Assembly: GCA_930367205.1 (NCBI GenBank)
Contig: OV884011.1
Location: 121,765,866 to 121,829,865, forward strand
DNA from: Acanthosoma haemorrhoidale
Taxonomy: Eukaryota; Arthropoda; Insecta; Hemiptera; Acanthosomatidae
DNA length: 64,000 bases
Reading direction: 5' to 3'
The translations under genes were made by a program, and so were the position numbers. The notes below the pieces were generated by a model. The model made no database searches and was not told where the DNA came from. It worked only from the letters and a program-made list of their open reading frames with translations. Below, in pieces: positions 60,830-64,000 of the stretch; positions within the stretch are counted from its first letter, which is position 1; every line of letters starts with the position of its first letter.

Positions 60830-61015
60830 AGTTAAGCTCCGGGCAGCATCAGTACTCAACCTTAATCCCCGAACGTCGGGATGTAAACATCTCGAATGTA
60901 AATATACAGGGTTATAGACTCGAAATAAAGAGTCTAGTTCTAACTTTCAAGCGTGTTGTTTCTCTGTACCTTTTTTCCCTTTGTTTCTTAATTCTGAAGC
61001 CGGTAAGCATTAACT
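60830..61015 (+). repeat. 3' LTR of the intact gypsy element
   Basis: 186 bp. AATAAA at 60924-60929 marks the polyadenylation signal. One of its two differences from the 5' LTR (C to T in CATCTCG) breaks one base pair of the conserved hairpin. Confidence 0.93.
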
Positions 61016-61031
61016 TATATATATATATATA

Positions 61032-61211
61032 AGCTAATCACCGGCGGTAAAGATTTGATAAAAAGAGAAAGAAGGAAACGAACTGATACACCTGGGCTCA
61101 AGAGAAAGACTAACTTTATTATTCCGACAATCCTACACATACAGGATCATGGGTTATTTACATCCCATGATCGTATTTATTTACAATACAGTCATACTCC
61201 TGGCTTTAACT
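61032..61211 (-). repeat. 3' LTR of the second gypsy element
   Basis: 180 bp. It contains a perfect 9-bp stem, GATCATGGG/CCCATGATC (61145-61172), at the place where the intact element has its GGGATGTAAA hairpin. The outer end reads AGCTAATC instead of AGTTAA on the plus strand. Confidence 0.7.
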
Positions 61212-61450
61212 CCCCACTGCCAGTTTCCGACCATCCGTCGGACTTAAAAAAAAATCATAATGATAACATACAATTTATAACTCGAATGACTCACAACTCA
61301 TAAAACATAATGATTCCGTACTCACAGGAAACAATTAAGCAACAGGCCTGAGAAAATAATACAATAATAAAAAAAAATATACATACATAAAGACCAAAGT
61401 CTGGTCCGAACTAAGGTGTGTGCAGGGACGAGGATATTATAGGTAGATGG

Positions 61451-61740
61451 CTATTCGGAAGGCTTCCCCGCTGGCAGCTTTAACTGCTCTATATGTACAG
61501 TCCTTCGCTTCTTGGGTCCGTGGACACTTTGTAAGGTCACTAGATTGTGCTTGCGAATTGTGATCACCCTGAAGGGACCCTCATACCGGGACAGTTTGCT
61601 CCGATTAGATGCAATCTTCCGGTAAACTGTGGCCCCTATCGTGACGTGACCAGCGAACGGTTGGACACCCAAATTCTCCCTCGCTACCCTCCTAGCCTTT
61701 TCCGCTGTAATACCCTTGTAAACCTTCCCAAATGTTTCCC
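61451..61740 (-). pseudogene. Integrase C-terminal fragment of the second gypsy element
   Basis: Minus-strand reading gives a KTFGKVYKGITAEKARRVAR segment, then GATVYRKIASNRSKLSRYEG, PFRVITIRKHNLVTLQS and KKRRTVHIEQLKLPAG, ending at TAG 61451. This is homologous to the last roughly 100 residues of the intact pol. The part upstream of about 61740 is unclear and no catalytic residues are present. Confidence 0.75.
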
Positions 61741-62173
61741 CAACGCCACGCGGTTGCTTACGAGCTGTGCAGACTTTTCGTCTCCTGTCGCCGTTCCACT
61801 GGCGTCCCTGCGACAGCCGCCAAGGCCAAGAAGAAGGGCGAGAACCTTGTTCATTGTGCTTAAATTATAATCTGCCTTGTTAGGCAATAAGTAATTTTGA
61901 TTAATGTTCTTATTCATACCATATTTACAATTCATCATTCACTCGCTCATTCATACAATATTTACAAACAGCCCAGGGGCCTCCCAAGTCACGTGGTTGT
62001 CACCTCCCTCGCATACGAAAGGGGAAGCGGAGTCTTGGGAAGTCCCCCACTCACCTCTGCCAGCCACGTCGCCGGATACGAGCCAGTAGAGGCTGACAAA
62101 GCGTGTGAGAGCCACAGACTATCAGGACATGTCTGGAGAACTGGCCATTGCCAGGAAACCCACTGTCACGCAT

Positions 62174-63479
62174 TTATAGCAGGTGACGAGGCCACTGCCG
62201 TTTCAGTATCCGAGGAGGAGGATTATAGGGATGAGTGGAGCAGTGCAATAATTGTGATAGGAGATTAGGGGAGTTGAATAGGTTACTTTTATGGAATTTC
62301 ATGAACTTGAAGGTTCAAGAATGTAAGGTATATTAAATTCATTATAAAGGTTTTTGTTGCTGACGTAATAAGGGACATTTACTATTGTTCTCAGGACATT
62401 TGATTGAAAGGATTGGATACGCTTGATTTTCGACCTTCTTGCTGTCCCCCATAGCTGCTTTATTCTGTATGTCCAGATTGGCTAAGTATAACTTTGTACA
62501 TTAGTAATTTATTTTCTATTGAGGGATGAGAGATGGGATGTCCTTTGAAGTAGTCTGTACAGTTGTCCAAAGCATCTGTTTAGTTCTTGTCTTCTTAGCC
62601 TCGTATTTGGGTTCCAGGAAAGCCATTTTTCGAGATGGAAGCCTAAGTACCGTACTATTTCAGATGCGGCAAAGGGTGAAGGTAATAGGGGAACATTTTG
62701 CTTCATTAACTTTGATTCACCATTGGTTGCACGAATGCTCGGTCTCATCAATGTGTTTTTAAAGGTTACGGGATGCTATATCGGGGTCTGGGTGGGATGG
62801 CAAGACTGCAGTGTCGTCTGCAAATATCGTCAAGAAAGTATTGAGCATGCCGAACATTTTCAAAATCTTGAGCTATGTCCAGAAAGGCAGCAGTGCAATA
62901 CTGTTTGGTTTCTGTTGTAACCCTGATTTGTAACCACTATTGTAACCTACTCCTGTTGTATATAGTTAGTAATCAAGGTTAAGCAGTGTGATGATGTTGA
63001 ATAAAAGTGTATTCAGTAACTGTGTTAAGTACTTTATCGAAAACCCAACAGTTTCAATGGCTGAGGATATGTGATCAACAACACGAAGTCCTTACTTCTG
63101 GTCTTAGACGGAAACCCAACTGGTGTGTAAAAAAAGGTTTATAGATTCAACAATTGGGAGTAGACGTTTTAATAGGAGTTTTTCAAATAGTTTTGAGAGG
63201 ATAGGGAGTAGGCTAATTGGACGGGAACCCTAGTTTTAGGGTAATTTTTAATATTAAAGTTATACACATTAAAGATACACATGCACTACCAAAAAAACTA
63301 TAGGATGGGAACTGGAGTTATGGACAATGGCAGCGGAACCTGCATGAGCTCTTCCATCTGGGTGATCAGTTCGATAAGTCTGGTACTGTCTTGTTTCAGT
63401 AATGAGAGCTACGTCGATGTTTTTGTCTTGAAGTAGTGCTCCTTCTACTATTATGTACCGAATTGGTGAATCCTGCAAA
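62174..63479 (-). pseudogene. Jockey ORF2 remnant, copy D
   Basis: Starts with the endonuclease piece open at 63478-63269 (NIDVALITETRQYQTY, DGRAHAGSAAIVHNS) and a stop after VVHVYL. The linker joins to PISLLPILSKLFEKLLLKRLL, then an incomplete VDHIS-type block, the solo LTR, and the RT end with HIDE, WxxQ, and FHLEKWLSWNPN / RCFGQLYRLLQRTSHLS. The YADD/FADD region is reduced to an ADDTAV-like trace near 62810. Many frameshifts. Inactive. Confidence 0.78.
62913..63050 (+). repeat. Solo LTR, copia-like, 138 bp
   Basis: TGTTG...CAACA ends, AATAAA at 63000-63005, and a perfect 5-bp duplication GTTTC (62908-62912 and 63051-63055). Copy B shows the uninterrupted jockey sequence at this point, so the empty site is known. 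Confidence 0.8.
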
Positions 63480-64000
63480 GTGTAATAAAAATTTAAAATA
63501 TTGACTCATATTACATTAAAGGGTAACTTCGTAAACTACAGTGTTAATTTGCAGACCCAAGATATATAAATCTTCTTTTTATAACTTCAATGAGAAAAAA
63601 ATATTTCTTTCCAAGAAACCAAGTATTAAATACTGTACTTTTTTTAAATATTTCAAACAATGTTTATCTCTGATTCTTATTAATGCTATGTTAATGTTAT
63701 GTTTTCTTGTTAACTCAATGCTCATTAAGTTTCCATGTTTTATCCTAATATTTATTACAATAGCACAATGATGAGGTGAACATCTCGTCTGTGGTAGAGC
63801 TTCCGAGTCGAGTTGGGGTGGAGTAGTAAGTATGGGCTATTGGAACTGTTCAATATGTTGATTTCGATGATTCACGAACCACACAACAAGCGCGACATTA
63901 TTATTCAAGCAATGAACCGACACCATTCTTATTCAGATAACAAATTATACACGGCTATGAATCTGTGTGGGATAGTAGATGATGACACGATAGTGGCCTA
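63480..64000. other. No recognisable gene
   Basis: AT-rich end of the window. The 76-codon ORF at 63541-63771 is Phe/Leu/Ile-rich with no motif. Confidence 0.4.

Larger units (their letters stand above)
55522..61015 (+). mobile_element. Young, nearly intact Ty3/gypsy retrotransposon
   Basis: 5494 bp with 186-bp LTRs (55522-55707, 60830-61015) that differ at only two positions. The ends are AGTTAA/TTAACT, with a PBS directly after the 5' LTR and a purine tract GGCAGGGAGG directly before the 3' LTR. Long open gag and pol are present and no env. It inserted into a (TA)n tract, so the 4-bp TATA-type duplication is compatible but ambiguous. Termini, PPT and integrase resemble errantivirus relatives without env. 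The only visible obstacle to activity is the two-stop gag-pol gap. Confidence 0.92.
61032..61858 (-). mobile_element. 3' end of a second, related gypsy element
   Basis: On the minus strand: integrase C-terminus (to 61451), noncoding region, purine-rich GGCAGTGGGG, then a 180-bp LTR starting AGTTAAAGCC (61211) and ending near 61032, with AATAAA. The rest of the element is missing. Its upstream side abuts the 3' end of jockey copy D near 61858. Related to, but clearly diverged from, the intact element. Confidence 0.72.
61858..63479 (-). mobile_element. Jockey-clade LINE, copy D, deletion derivative
   Basis: Minus-strand order: endonuclease piece (63479-63285), linker, RT block (from about 63225), then with deletions the RT C-terminus, ORF2 stop (62174) and 3' UTR to about 61858. 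The endonuclease-linker-RT junction is the same as in copy C. A 138-bp solo LTR (62913-63050) interrupts it. Confidence 0.82.

Noticed and set aside
62526..62762. 78-codon plus ORF resembling the N-terminus of the chimeric integrase ORF
   Set aside because: It is the same antisense jockey sequence (copy D) that precedes the integrase in copy A; not a separate conserved gene.

Overview
The window looks like arthropod, most likely insect, chromosomal DNA. It is AT-rich and carries long gene-poor stretches, a (GA)n microsatellite and many transposable elements of insect-typical families: an env-bearing errantivirus, CsRn1-type and other Ty3/gypsy elements, jockey, I-like and R1-like LINEs, and a possible hAT MITE. 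I found no convincing host protein-coding gene, no tRNA or rRNA, no CRISPR array and nothing bacterial. Every well-supported coding region belongs to a mobile element. The exact species cannot be read from this sequence.

Layout, left to right. Positions 103-938 form a fold-back repeat. Positions 1725-11980 are an old minus-strand errantivirus-like LTR element (gag, protease, integrase remnants, env with a furin-like site). Its env was later hit by two plus-strand insertions, a CsRn1-clade Ty3/gypsy element (2310-4940) and a 5'-truncated I-like LINE (5302-7408), each flanked by a clean target duplication. Positions 11981-17266 hold no recognisable gene. Positions 17267-22066 are a jockey-clade LINE (copy A) whose RT centre has been replaced by a minus-strand gypsy integrase block, giving a 415-codon chimeric ORF. 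A possible hAT-type MITE lies at 25359-25846. A minus-strand copy of the same jockey family (copy B) lies at 28345-31476. A different jockey-clade LINE with a poly(A) tail and an 11-bp target duplication lies at 34559-35457. A (GA)79 tract is at 39183-39340. Scrambled jockey copy C is at 40378-42617 and a decayed R1-like RT at 45200-46330.

The right end holds the youngest element: a 5.5-kb Ty3/gypsy retrotransposon (55522-61015) with LTRs differing at 2 of 186 positions, long open gag and pol, PBS and PPT. Its gag and pol share one frame but are separated by two in-frame stops, and pol has no ATG before the protease site. It sits in a (TA)n tract between a possible solo LTR (55220-55511) and the 3' end of a related minus-strand gypsy element (61032-61858). 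That in turn abuts jockey copy D (61858-63479, minus), which contains a perfect 138-bp solo LTR.

The elements do not act as a pathway. Together they record repeated insertion, internal deletion and recombination. The items most worth a second look are the gag-pol stop arrangement, the jockey-gypsy chimeric integrase ORF, a shared EN-RT deletion junction in separate jockey copies that suggests a mobilised non-autonomous LINE, and an LTR hairpin that appears to covary between two related gypsy families.
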